Virus record (IMG/VR): IMGVR_UViG_3300043775_003238
Location: 1-28,174 of that record
DNA length: 28,174 nucleotides
DNA from: a virus
Reading direction: 5' to 3' (one strand)
Numbering within the stretch: the first letter of the stretch is position 1; each line of letters begins with the position of its first letter. The notes beneath the pieces are model-generated. The model was not told where the DNA came from and did not search any database. It saw only the letters and a list, made by a program, of their open reading frames with translations. The position numbers were made by a program, and so were the translations under genes. Of the stretch, positions 7,763 to 16,891 are shown piece by piece.

Positions 7763-10700
7763 ATGGGTGATTCATATAGAATTAGGACCGAACTTGGTAT
7801 TAACAAATCAATTAATGTACAGTTAGACCAAGAATTTGAGTTCTTAGAAATTTTATCTCTTAAAATACAACAAACAGATATCTACACAAGAAGTTGTGCT
7901 AATTATGGTGTTTTAGTTGGTAGGGTCACCGCAAATAATGGATTTGGGGTACCTAATGCTAGAGTTTCTATATTCATACCTATTGAACAGGTTGACGAAT
8001 CAAATCCATTAATAACAAGTATCTATCCATACAAATCACCAAATGACAAAAATAGTGATGGGTATCGATACAATCTATTACCATATACACCTTCTTATTC
8101 AAAACATGCTGCGACTGGAACATTACCAACAAAATCGGATGTTCTAACAGGAAGTACTGCCGTAGAAATTTACGACAAATATTATAGGTTTACAACAAAA
8201 ACTAATGATAGTGGAGATTATATGATTATGGGTGTTCCGTTGGGGGAACGAACGATAGTCATGGATGTTGACCTTTCTGACATCGGGGAATTTTCTTTAA
8301 CACCTCAAGATTTAATTAGAATCGGTTTAGCCACAGAAGCACAAGTTGCGGGTAACAGATTTCGAACATCAAATGATTTGAATTCTTTACCTCAGATTAT
8401 TAATTTAACTAAAAATGCTGAGATTTCTCCTTTGTGGGGTGACCCTGAAATATGTGATATATCAATTAACAGATTAGATTTCGATTTAAGAGACGATGCT
8501 AACGTTGATATACAACCGACTGCGGTTTTTATGGGTTCTGTTTTTTCTACTCCTGACAAGTTTAGGTTAAGAAAAAATTGTAAACCCAAAGATAATATGG
8601 GTAATTTGTGTGATTTGACTTCTGGACCTGGTCAAATATTAGCAATTAGACAAACCGCAGATCAGGATGTAGATGGTAATCCTGTCTTGGAAGTATTCGA
8701 ATTGGAACAAGCGGGTAACATTATTGATGGAGATGGAACATGGTTGACAGAATTACCGATGAATTTGGATTATGTTATAACCAATGAATTTGGAGAAAGA
8801 GTTGTTTCAAATGACCAATCAATTGGTATACCCACTAAATCAAAATTTAGGTTTAAGGTTAAATGGACGCAACCAACTGACTTAACAATACAAAGTAGAC
8901 GACCGCATTATTTACTACCTAATGTTAAAGAATATGGATGGGAGAATTCAAATACAGACCCAACTTATTTTTTTAATCAAATAAATAAAAGAAAACAACA
9001 AAGTTCGTACTATTTTGGATTGGCGTGGAGTGGTTATACCGATGGATTTGTCGGGTCAGAACAAATTGAAAGACTTGATGAAATCATAAATTGTGAAGAT
9101 ACATTTTACGAGTTTCAATTCAATAGGGTATACACTGTATCATCGTTAATTGATCAATATAAAAAAGGAGGTAGAGGAAGATTTATTGGGATTAAAGAAA
9201 TTGATGACGATACCTGTGATAGTACAATAAACAAATTTCCTGTAAATGACGGATTCAAAAACTTTGATTTATTGTTTTTTTTGTTTTCAATAATATTCAC
9301 AGTTCTTCAGTTTGTTGGAGTGGCACTATTAGTAGTATCCCACTTTATATTGTTTATTTATACGACAGTAATACGGGCATTATGTTTCTTGTGCGGTGTT
9401 AGAATTCTTAGGACTAGACCATTTGCGTTTATTTGTAACGCTTTAAGATTAAAGTGTGAAACTAAGGATTTTACTATTAGATTACCAATGATTACTTATC
9501 CTGAGTGTCAATCTTGTTCATGTAATGAGACAAAAGTAAATTCTGAAGCAGTTTTAGGAGGAACTTCGGGGGTTCTATCTTACGTGTCATTTCCTGAAAG
9601 TTATTTTGAGGGGCTAGAATTAATTTTTGGGGCTGACGGAACTCCTTCTGAAGATGTACCAATAAAATCTTCAATTTTTGCACAAGCAATCGCAGGTAAT
9701 AACGACTCAGTATCTGACTTGGATATTTTCAAAACTCCAAAATCATCTGTTGTAAGATTTTTATCTGATGAGTCAGATGAAGATAAGCATTTCGCTTTTT
9801 CTGAAAGTTTAACTGTTGGAGAACGAATCAATATATTTAATACTAGAAAATCATATTTTGATAATCTGAATAAAATAAAAGTTACTTTTGCTCAGAGTTC
9901 AAACTTTGGTAAATTCCACTTTGATAATACAATTACAGTTTTATCAAACCAGTTTTATGACTCAGGTCAATTATTAACATCTGTAAATCCGGCAACAACA
10001 ACAGATAAAAACTTTTTATATACTGCTCAAACTGAAAATGGTGTTGTTAATGGTGTTACCGGTACTACAATTCAGGCGGCAACGTCTGTTAATGTTGACT
10101 ATGCTGTAACTCAAACATCTGACCAAACTGTTTTATATTCATTACCAACGGGAAGCACCATAACAAGACAATCATATCCACAAGACAGAGAATACTACCA
10201 AGTCGTAACGGCAATTACTGTTTCAGACGCTATTAAAATATGGAATTTAGGGGAATTAGAAACTTTTCCAAATGTATTAGCCGCACCATCACGATTAATT
10301 TTAGCTAAAAAAAGGTTGAGAGGGTATCGTAGAAACGATAAGGATTTTCTTATTAGTCCTTTGAATGCTTTCAGTGATATTGAAAATCAGTATATTCTTA
10401 TTTTACAAAGGGGGGTTGACCCGTATTCTCCAAAATATACAAATGAATATCGACTTGGAAGAATATTTGGAAAAAATATTGATGACCCTGGATTAACGAT
10501 TACTGCCCAAACAAGATTAAATATACCGATACAAAAATTAACTCAAACTAATATATCAGTACAACCATTTACCCAAAATGGTATGTTTTATCCATCGTAT
10601 TTCTTTGAGGCTGGAAATGATTTTTCTGGATTTACGACATCTACTGTAGGTTATTATGGAAGTTTGGATGCTACTTCTAATAACAACAGGTTGAGTCCTA

Positions 10701-12616
10701 AAAATATTGGAGGAGTCACTACTATGGTTAGTAAAACCAACAATGACTTTTATTCTTCAAATCAAAATTCTGCTAAATATGATGAGGCTGAAGATGTTTC
10801 GGGAGCATCTTATATTTTCTCTAATATTACTGCGTTTTCTTTAGACCCATTATCTGTTGTAGTTTTGGGAGCATCTGCTGGAGTGGGGGCAACTTTATTA
10901 CCATTCGTGGCTCTTGCGCCTTTTTTCCCAATAATAACTATCCTCCTAATTGGAGCGGCAGTAGCGGCGGTATTCGCGGCAATATTTGCAGTCAATTTCA
11001 ATTATAATGATGTTAGATATCAATATTTTACACCAAACGGGTATCCTCGGTTATTAGCAAATCCGATGCCAATCTCCTCCAAAAATAACAATGTTATGAG
11101 GACTGATAGATTACCATCATCCGATGTATTGAATGGTAGTTCGTGGGAAACTAATCCGGCATTACTTCAACAAAATAATAATTTTATTTTTTACAGTATT
11201 CCTGACCTTGATCAACCATTAGATTTGGCATCATATACAACGGGAGCTGAGATACCAACTGAGGATCTTGATGGACTACCAAATAATTTAACTGTGTTCT
11301 CAACATTTAGTTGTGAAAATATGGTTGGGTTAGATTGTTATGAAGGATTTGGTGACAATTTCAAGATAAACCAAGAGTGTACTACAAAGGACAATGTGTA
11401 TAAAGGTTGTTATTTGTTTTTAAGAAGACCCTTAGCTGATTTAGGAAAAGACCTTTCGAACTTTAATGAATGGGCATATAGATTCAGATTCTTTTATGGA
11501 CTGTGCAGGGGGGTTCTCGCTCAATCATTTATGAATAATTGGGTTAATGGAACTCTTTATATGTTCCCAATACAAGTTGACACCTTCTATAATAAACAAA
11601 ATAAAGTGGGTAAAGTGGAATATTGTAAGGACGTTGTTTATTTCAACACAGATAGTAATAATTTCTATTACAGAAGTAGTCCTTACAATGAGATTACAAA
11701 CACCTTTGTTGGAAAACGAACAAATAATGATGGAAGAGTAAATGAATTGAATTTGTTGTTTCCAACCACTTTAGTTAACATGGGTATGAAGGATATATTC
11801 TACTCAGAAATTACATTTGACCCAACAACAAAAGGATATATTATTCCTAACATAAATCCTACAAGTTATGGAGATACTTCCGACTTAGTAAATTTGTTTG
11901 TGGTGTCAAGAATTACTGACGAAAATTTCTTAGAGCAATTAATACCTTTAGGAGATAACGGTATAAATCAACTATTTTCAAGACCGGAATTAAGAATTGA
12001 TGGAGATTTGGCACAACTGATGTCTATCAACAGCGAAATAGGTAATATTAATTTTTCACCTGAGTATTATGATGTTCTAACTGGTGCAACAAATCAACCA
12101 ACGCAAATTCTTGGAACCGCGAAGAATCCTACAATAGCGGTTTGGTTTTCATCGACCACAGAGGATTTACAAACCAAAGATTATTTAACACCTGGTAGAA
12201 TTAATTTTAGAGGTACTGATGATATTGGGTATTATCCATATCCTTACGGAATTAAATCTCAAGTTGTACCTTTCTACCAATGGAAATTGAATAATACTAA
12301 GCTTATTTTTGGAGATCAATTTAACACATGGGCAACTTCACAATCGGATATTGTTCAAAATGTTAGGTACCAATCGTTAGATAGGTATGCCTCCGACACA
12401 CCATATTTCTATAGTGACAATTCAGAATCCAATGACTTGAACGCACGTGGGTATATTTTTAATGTTGATGGAACTGTTGGAGATGGTCAATATAAATCAA
12501 CAGGAGCGTTGAAACAAAAATTTGTGGTAGGTGCTCCTTACCAATTTTATTTTGGAACCATAGTCGGTGAAACCGCTTTGGATAAATTTAAGACTAAGTA
12601 TTCTGTAGATGAATAA
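7763..12616 (+). CDS. Giant (1617-aa) probable baseplate/tail structural protein with two hydrophobic segments
   Basis: I do not recognise the full-length family; position between the gp6-like gene and other tail genes makes a baseplate or tail role likely. Residues 4-34 (IRTELGINKSINV core) resemble the N-terminus of the 276-aa protein downstream. Residues about 46-172 look like a CarboxypepD-regulatory/CnaB-type beta-sandwich (GRVTANNGFGVPNARVSIFI, later TTKTNDSGDYMIMGVPLGER), with a long insertion between the two halves. A strongly hydrophobic tract at about 502-546 (DLLFFLFSIIFTVLQFVGVA and onward) could make two membrane helices. A second at about 1032-1076 is Ala/Ile/Val-rich. A cysteine cluster follows the first tract (Cys565, Cys582, Cys585, Cys587; CQSCSC). 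Membrane-like segments are unusual in baseplate proteins and suggest either buried hydrophobic cores or insertion into the host envelope during infection. The stop overlaps the next start by 8 bases. Confidence 0.75.
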   Translation: MGDSYRIRTELGINKSINVQLDQEFEFLEILSLKIQQTDIYTRSCANYGVLVGRVTANNGFGVPNARVSIFIPIEQVDESNPLITSIYPYKSPNDKNSDGYRYNLLPYTPSYSKHAATGTLPTKSDVLTGSTAVEIYDKYYRFTTKTNDSGDYMIMGVPLGERTIVMDVDLSDIGEFSLTPQDLIRIGLATEAQVAGNRFRTSNDLNSLPQIINLTKNAEISPLWGDPEICDISINRLDFDLRDDANVDIQPTAVFMGSVFSTPDKFRLRKNCKPKDNMGNLCDLTSGPGQILAIRQTADQDVDGNPVLEVFELEQAGNIIDGDGTWLTELPMNLDYVITNEFGERVVSNDQSIGIPTKSKFRFKVKWTQPTDLTIQSRRPHYLLPNVKEYGWENSNTDPTYFFNQINKRKQQSSYYFGLAWSGYTDGFVGSEQIERLDEIINCEDTFYEFQFNRVYTVSSLIDQYKKGGRGRFIGIKEIDDDTCDSTINKFPVNDGFKNFDLLFFLFSIIFTVLQFVGVALLVVSHFILFIYTTVIRALCFLCGVRILRTRPFAFICNALRLKCETKDFTIRLPMITYPECQSCSCNETKVNSEAVLGGTSGVLSYVSFPESYFEGLELIFGADGTPSEDVPIKSSIFAQAIAGNNDSVSDLDIFKTPKSSVVRFLSDESDEDKHFAFSESLTVGERINIFNTRKSYFDNLNKIKVTFAQSSNFGKFHFDNTITVLSNQFYDSGQLLTSVNPATTTDKNFLYTAQTENGVVNGVTGTTIQAATSVNVDYAVTQTSDQTVLYSLPTGSTITRQSYPQDREYYQVVTAITVSDAIKIWNLGELETFPNVLAAPSRLILAKKRLRGYRRNDKDFLISPLNAFSDIENQYILILQRGVDPYSPKYTNEYRLGRIFGKNIDDPGLTITAQTRLNIPIQKLTQTNISVQPFTQNGMFYPSYFFEAGNDFSGFTTSTVGYYGSLDATSNNNRLSPKNIGGVTTMVSKTNNDFYSSNQNSAKYDEAEDVSGASYIFSNITAFSLDPLSVVVLGASAGVGATLLPFVALAPFFPIITILLIGAAVAAVFAAIFAVNFNYNDVRYQYFTPNGYPRLLANPMPISSKNNNVMRTDRLPSSDVLNGSSWETNPALLQQNNNFIFYSIPDLDQPLDLASYTTGAEIPTEDLDGLPNNLTVFSTFSCENMVGLDCYEGFGDNFKINQECTTKDNVYKGCYLFLRRPLADLGKDLSNFNEWAYRFRFFYGLCRGVLAQSFMNNWVNGTLYMFPIQVDTFYNKQNKVGKVEYCKDVVYFNTDSNNFYYRSSPYNEITNTFVGKRTNNDGRVNELNLLFPTTLVNMGMKDIFYSEITFDPTTKGYIIPNINPTSYGDTSDLVNLFVVSRITDENFLEQLIPLGDNGINQLFSRPELRIDGDLAQLMSINSEIGNINFSPEYYDVLTGATNQPTQILGTAKNPTIAVWFSSTTEDLQTKDYLTPGRINFRGTDDIGYYPYPYGIKSQVVPFYQWKLNNTKLIFGDQFNTWATSQSDIVQNVRYQSLDRYASDTPYFYSDNSESNDLNARGYIFNVDGTVGDGQYKSTGALKQKFVVGAPYQFYFGTIVGETALDKFKTKYSVDE

Positions 12617-14306
12617 GTATACGATAATACCAAGTGGACTTAGATATAAGGGTGCTCCTTCATTAGACGAGGAAATATCTTTGACTCTTCAAGAGCAAAG
12701 TCAAGAACTCACTGAGTACGATAGGACATCTACGTTAAATCTTGCTCAGATTTATGACGATGAAAGACAAGAAAGTACAATATTTAGACCAACATTTAAG
12801 ATAACATACTTGTATGATAACACCTATACAGGTACTACAACTTATTTACCTTTCCAATATAATTTATACTATAGTGATCCAGCAAATTCAAAACAAAGTG
12901 GAATATGGAGAGGATTTCCGCAATATTATGAATTCGATTTTTATAGACCTAATATAGGAGATAGTCATTTTCAATACAAAGCAAAGAGTGCTTACACATA
13001 TAACTGGATGTACTATTTGACCTACCCTTATGAAAATGATAGTGATAGACAACTAACATATTACTCCACGAGTAACAATGATGTGAATTGGATTGCTTCA
13101 AGTGGAATACCATTCTCAATCGTAAATAATACTCAGAATGGTAATGGTTTGGTTTCTTTTATTTGTATTGCCCCTCATGGTTTGACGATAGGACAATATG
13201 TGGAATTATCGTTAACCTATCGTGGGTCTAACATATTCCAAGTTTATTCTATTGGTAATGGATTATATGGAAGTGACAAACATGTGTTCAACTTATTTAA
13301 TATTGGATTTACAGGTTCTACATTTAATAACGGGACAATTGGAACATTTAGAAGAGTTATTAATCCCGACAACTTAACAGAAACAAGATCTAAATATTAT
13401 GTTAAGAAATATAAGGTCTTAACTAACCTTACTGACCTTGCAATTACTAAGGCGGGATTTGAAAAAAATGTGTTTGGTGAAGAGAGGAAACTTGAATATA
13501 GTTCGATAACACCAAACAATGTTACAAGAATATCTCAAAAGACAAGTAGTAACACTTATGACGTAACATCTAACTATGACTTGAACTTTGCGGGTTTGTT
13601 GGATAATCAAAAAAGACCATTGAATGAAATTAGTTTAACAATAGTTAATAAAGGATATTCAGGATATTTTAATCAACCATTCAATAGTGTTGGATTGAAA
13701 CAAGGGTGGGGGTTCAATTTGGCAAAAACTCCAACTCCTTGGTGGGATTTGAATAATCAAAGGTCAAATACAAACATACCTGTTTCAGCATATACTCTCA
13801 CCAATGGTGCGACAAAAACATTTAATTATAATTTAGATTTGAAACCTGGTGATATAATGGACGGTGATTTCTGTGAGTGGAATGACTATGAACAAGTTGA
13901 ACGTGTTGTATCACCATATTACCATAAGATAAAGTTCAATCAAACGGTATTCCAAACAACAAACAATTTTTCTACGAACTCACCAGGTTATTATTATAAA
14001 CCCCATAACTCAATGGTATTGAAAGTGTTTTCGGATTATATTGAAACTGCGGAACTTGGGGAAATTGACAATGTTCCGAGTTGGGCATTTTATTCAACTA
14101 CCGACCAAGAGTTTCGATGGAGGGATATTTATACCTATGGGTTTATAGACAACTTGGGACGTGGTGTAGATTATCCTTACTTAAACTCAGCCCATTATCC
14201 TTATACTCAGGCGATTTTTAGATTGATTCCTGAAGGAATAAATTATAACGATAATCTTGACGGATTTGACTTCGCAATAAAACCACTAATAGATGAGTGT
14301 GAATAG
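12609..14306 (+). CDS. Unrecognised 565-aa tail/baseplate protein
   Basis: I do not recognise this family. The protein is rich in Tyr, Asn, Thr and Phe, with many short alternating hydrophobic/polar stretches, giving the look of a beta-rich virion protein. There is no signal peptide, membrane segment or repeated unit. The N-terminal ~60 residues are more charged (SLDEEISLTLQEQSQELTEY) and could form a helix that docks on a neighbour. The middle carries a compact motif (FICIAPHGLTIGQYVELSLT), reminiscent of a small beta-barrel, but I would not name a domain. The start ATG lies within the last codons of the 1617-aa gene (8-base overlap), and its own end overlaps the next gene by 14 bases, so the three are probably translationally coupled and assembled together. 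Structural role is inferred from location. Confidence 0.7.
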   Translation: MNKYTIIPSGLRYKGAPSLDEEISLTLQEQSQELTEYDRTSTLNLAQIYDDERQESTIFRPTFKITYLYDNTYTGTTTYLPFQYNLYYSDPANSKQSGIWRGFPQYYEFDFYRPNIGDSHFQYKAKSAYTYNWMYYLTYPYENDSDRQLTYYSTSNNDVNWIASSGIPFSIVNNTQNGNGLVSFICIAPHGLTIGQYVELSLTYRGSNIFQVYSIGNGLYGSDKHVFNLFNIGFTGSTFNNGTIGTFRRVINPDNLTETRSKYYVKKYKVLTNLTDLAITKAGFEKNVFGEERKLEYSSITPNNVTRISQKTSSNTYDVTSNYDLNFAGLLDNQKRPLNEISLTIVNKGYSGYFNQPFNSVGLKQGWGFNLAKTPTPWWDLNNQRSNTNIPVSAYTLTNGATKTFNYNLDLKPGDIMDGDFCEWNDYEQVERVVSPYYHKIKFNQTVFQTTNNFSTNSPGYYYKPHNSMVLKVFSDYIETAELGEIDNVPSWAFYSTTDQEFRWRDIYTYGFIDNLGRGVDYPYLNSAHYPYTQAIFRLIPEGINYNDNLDGFDFAIKPLIDECE

Positions 14307-15123
14307 ATTTGTAATTAGACAAGATGTTGGTGTTGACAAACAAATCAACATACCTGTAGAACTCAAGTGGGATTATTTGGGATTGGACTTGGCTATTGAT
14401 GAGTATGAAACCAAAGTAATTAAAGAAGTCATTGGTGACGGTAGAGATTTTGAGGTTTCAAGATTTGCTCACGCACCTGCTACAGGAACTACGAATGATA
14501 CATTAATCAATTATGAATTTTATTTTTATTCTGGAGGGTCTCTGAATGACCTGAGTAATTGGAGAATCAATTATTTAAGTGAAGGATTTACACCACAAGA
14601 AGTATATTATTATGATAACGTATTTTCCAATTCATTTTTCAAGTTGGATTTTTACGATACTCCTGATGAGAAACAACAAACAAATTATCTTACGATAATA
14701 TTGCCAACTCAACAAGGATTAATGATGGAAACTCAAATGCAGAGAACTATGGTTAATATTAGAAAACCACAGTTTATTTTGGATTATGTTGGAGATAAAG
14801 AAGGGTTTTTTATCTATTGGTTAAAGAAAAGAAATTTTCTTAATATCAATACATTCTATATGTCTGCAAAGTTTTTCAATGCTAAAACTGGACAATTCAC
14901 AAGAATGATGACAGGTAGAGGCACAAATCCATTGGACTTGACAAATGGCCCTCAGGTTTATTTGACAGGAAATAAATATGCTTTTGATAACACACAATTT
15001 TTATATTATACGGTTAAACTTGATTATGAAACACAAACTTACCAAGTGTTAAATACGAGTGGACAAAGGTTGGGAACCAACATTCCCATAAAATGGTATG
15101 AATATGTAAACCCTCCACAATAA
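14293..15123 (+). CDS. Unrecognised 276-aa tail/baseplate protein sharing an N-terminal motif with the 1617-aa protein
   Basis: This family is not recognised. The first ~35 residues (FVIRQDVGVDKQINIPVELK) align with residues 5-35 of the 1617-aa protein encoded at 7763 (pattern IR-x-[ED]-[LV]-G-[IV]-[ND]-K-x-IN-[VI]), suggesting a shared attachment module. The rest is beta-rich and aromatic, with NYEFYFYSGGSLNDLSNWRI and a later MTGRGTNPLDLTNGPQVYLT stretch. No membrane segment or signal peptide is seen. It begins inside the previous gene (14-base overlap), and its stop codon TAA shares its last base with the next ATG (TAATG), so it belongs to the coupled tail operon. A role as a small wedge or fibre-adaptor protein is inference from this context. 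Confidence 0.7.
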   Translation: MSVNRFVIRQDVGVDKQINIPVELKWDYLGLDLAIDEYETKVIKEVIGDGRDFEVSRFAHAPATGTTNDTLINYEFYFYSGGSLNDLSNWRINYLSEGFTPQEVYYYDNVFSNSFFKLDFYDTPDEKQQTNYLTIILPTQQGLMMETQMQRTMVNIRKPQFILDYVGDKEGFFIYWLKKRNFLNINTFYMSAKFFNAKTGQFTRMMTGRGTNPLDLTNGPQVYLTGNKYAFDNTQFLYYTVKLDYETQTYQVLNTSGQRLGTNIPIKWYEYVNPPQ

Positions 15124-16217
15124 TGTCACAGGATACTTATAGATTTATTGTCTCACCTGAGAATGTTGCCAGGGATTTATCCGTTGTAAATTACAGTGGT
15201 ACTCCTGTTGGGGTTTATTCTGCTATGACACAAGTTGTTAGTTCGGGGCCTAGTGGTACTTCTTTGTTAACCAATTTATCGGTGCCTATATTATTAAGAC
15301 AAACTGCGGTTGATGCGGGATACTATAGTCCATTCGATGGAGCGGTACTACAAAAAGATGTAGTTACCAATTTTATATTTTCATCAACTACAAATAGTCC
15401 ATACGTTTGGAATATTTACAATACTTCTGATGAATTTCAAAAGTTTTTGGAACTATCTGCGTATAAAGTGGATTGGGGGGACGGTAGCCCAAAACAAACA
15501 ATAACAAGTTATACCCCTAATTCAATAAGTCATACTTACCCAACGGCAATTAAACAATACACCATAACATTGGAACAAACAAATCCGTGGGGTGTGACAA
15601 AAGTTTCTAAGAAAATCAACGTACCTTTCACTGATGTTGTTATTTATAACCCAAATGGTGAATCTTTTTTCATACCTAGTGCTGGTAACTGGATTAATAC
15701 TCCTGTATCATATAACTATATTTTTTCAGGAGATGCTGTGAATGTAGTTTCGGCACAAACATCAAATAATTATGTCACGGTTCCATTTACAGTTTCGGGT
15801 AATACCAGATCGAGAATAAATGAACTGGCATTGTACGGTAGTCCAAAATTCCGAGTTGGAGTTCCTGTAATCAGTAATGGACAAATATGGGGGGCAATAT
15901 CAGATATAAATCCTGTGTACACTGCCTATACAATTACTGGAGTTCATTACTATGATTATAATGATGGGACTACAATATTTTTCCAACAATCATCTGGACT
16001 AACTTCAAATAATTTGACGGCACAACCTATTACTAAAGAAGAAGTTCTTCTAAAAGTAATTGACCAAGCACAAATACAAACCAACGTATTTGTTGAAAGA
16101 GGAAAAAATAGTGCTTATGAAAGAGTTATGAGATTGGGTGAGGTTGACAATTTGGGAGATATGATTAACTATGGATATGGATTCTTTAACGTAGTTAATA
16201 AAGAAAGTACTAATTGA
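15123..16217 (+). CDS. 364-aa tail protein with PKD-like domain
   Basis: This is a probable virion surface or baseplate-periphery protein. Residues about 112-168 form a PKD-like Ig fold: YKVDWGDGSP gives the typical W-G-D-G-S turn, followed by ISHTYPTAIKQYTITLEQTN with the family's H-x-Y and final strand. PKD domains are common in extracellular adhesive proteins and in phage tail proteins. The C-terminus (AYERVMRLGEVDNLGDMINY, then GYGFFNVVNKE) is helical and looks like a conserved docking end, though I cannot name it. The start is in a TAATG overlap with the preceding gene. The stop is followed by the HNH endonuclease gene rather than directly by the next structural gene, so this gene may have lost an original start-stop overlap, and possibly had its extreme C-terminus changed, when the endonuclease arrived. 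Confidence 0.75.
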   Translation: MSQDTYRFIVSPENVARDLSVVNYSGTPVGVYSAMTQVVSSGPSGTSLLTNLSVPILLRQTAVDAGYYSPFDGAVLQKDVVTNFIFSSTTNSPYVWNIYNTSDEFQKFLELSAYKVDWGDGSPKQTITSYTPNSISHTYPTAIKQYTITLEQTNPWGVTKVSKKINVPFTDVVIYNPNGESFFIPSAGNWINTPVSYNYIFSGDAVNVVSAQTSNNYVTVPFTVSGNTRSRINELALYGSPKFRVGVPVISNGQIWGAISDINPVYTAYTITGVHYYDYNDGTTIFFQQSSGLTSNNLTAQPITKEEVLLKVIDQAQIQTNVFVERGKNSAYERVMRLGEVDNLGDMINYGYGFFNVVNKESTN

Positions 16218-16232
16218 AAAAAGGAAATAAAG

Positions 16233-16240
16233 TATTTATA
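16233..16240 (+). promoter_or_regulatory. TATTTATA element just before the HNH gene
   Basis: This matches the element seen before the gp25-like and 1617-aa genes, but it lies only 4 bases from the ATG. As a T4-type -10 box it would produce an essentially leaderless transcript. Chance occurrence in A/T-rich DNA is a real alternative. Confidence 0.2.
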
Positions 16241-16244
16241 GAAG

Positions 16245-16889
16245 ATGAAAGTTTGTAGTAAATGTAATATTGAAAAACCATTCGAAGATTTTAATAAAGG
16301 TAGAGGATCCTGTAAACTGTGTACAAAGGAATACGATAGAATTAAATATTTGAATAATTCAGAAAAATATCGTGAATATAGTAAAAAAAGATATAAGGAT
16401 AATCCTGAATATCAAAAAAAATGGTCTATAAAAAACAAAGATAAACGTGATTCCACATTAAAAAAATGGAATGAGGAAAATAGAGAAAAGGCAGTTCAAT
16501 ACACTTTGAAGTGGAGAAGTAAAAACACTGAAAAATATAACCAATATATGGTGGATAGAAGAAAAAACGAACCATTATTCAAATTGGCTTTTAATGTTAG
16601 AAAGAGATTGAACAAATTTTTGAAAAATAAGAGTATAATTAAGTCAAATAAAACTTTCGATTTGGTCGGCATTACTCCGAAAGAATTGAAAGAACACCTC
16701 GAAAAACAATTTTTTCAAGGGATGTCTTGGGGTAATTATGGGGAATGGCATATTGACCACATTATACCTTTATCCTCTGCAAAAACAGAAGATGAAATTT
16801 ATAAATTGTGTCATTATACCAATCTTCAACCTTTGTGGGCTGAAGATAACTTAAGAAAAGGAAATAAATTAATTAAACAAGCGACATAA
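16245..16889 (+). CDS. Free-standing HNH homing-type endonuclease
   Basis: This is a mobile DNA endonuclease of the kind found between structural genes in T4-like phages. It has 214 residues. The N-terminus has two CxxC pairs (Cys4/Cys7 and Cys23/Cys26), a zinc-ribbon-like module. Residues ~35-110 are Lys/Tyr/Trp-rich, with a loosely repeated unit (KNKDKR ... EENREKA ... KNTEKYNQY) likely to be DNA-contacting helices. The catalytic HNH region is at 168-207: WHIDHIIPLSSA supplies Asp171-His172, followed by Asn193 (YTNLQPLWAE) and Asn202 (DNLRKGNK). All core residues are present, so it could be active. It interrupts an otherwise overlapping chain of tail genes: the sequence after its stop reads TAATG at the next gene's start, like the undisturbed junctions elsewhere. 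Its highly A-rich, Lys-rich composition differs from its neighbours and fits recent arrival. It has no structural role in the tail. Confidence 0.92.
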   Translation: MKVCSKCNIEKPFEDFNKGRGSCKLCTKEYDRIKYLNNSEKYREYSKKRYKDNPEYQKKWSIKNKDKRDSTLKKWNEENREKAVQYTLKWRSKNTEKYNQYMVDRRKNEPLFKLAFNVRKRLNKFLKNKSIIKSNKTFDLVGITPKELKEHLEKQFFQGMSWGNYGEWHIDHIIPLSSAKTEDEIYKLCHYTNLQPLWAEDNLRKGNKLIKQAT

Positions 16890-16891
16890 TA

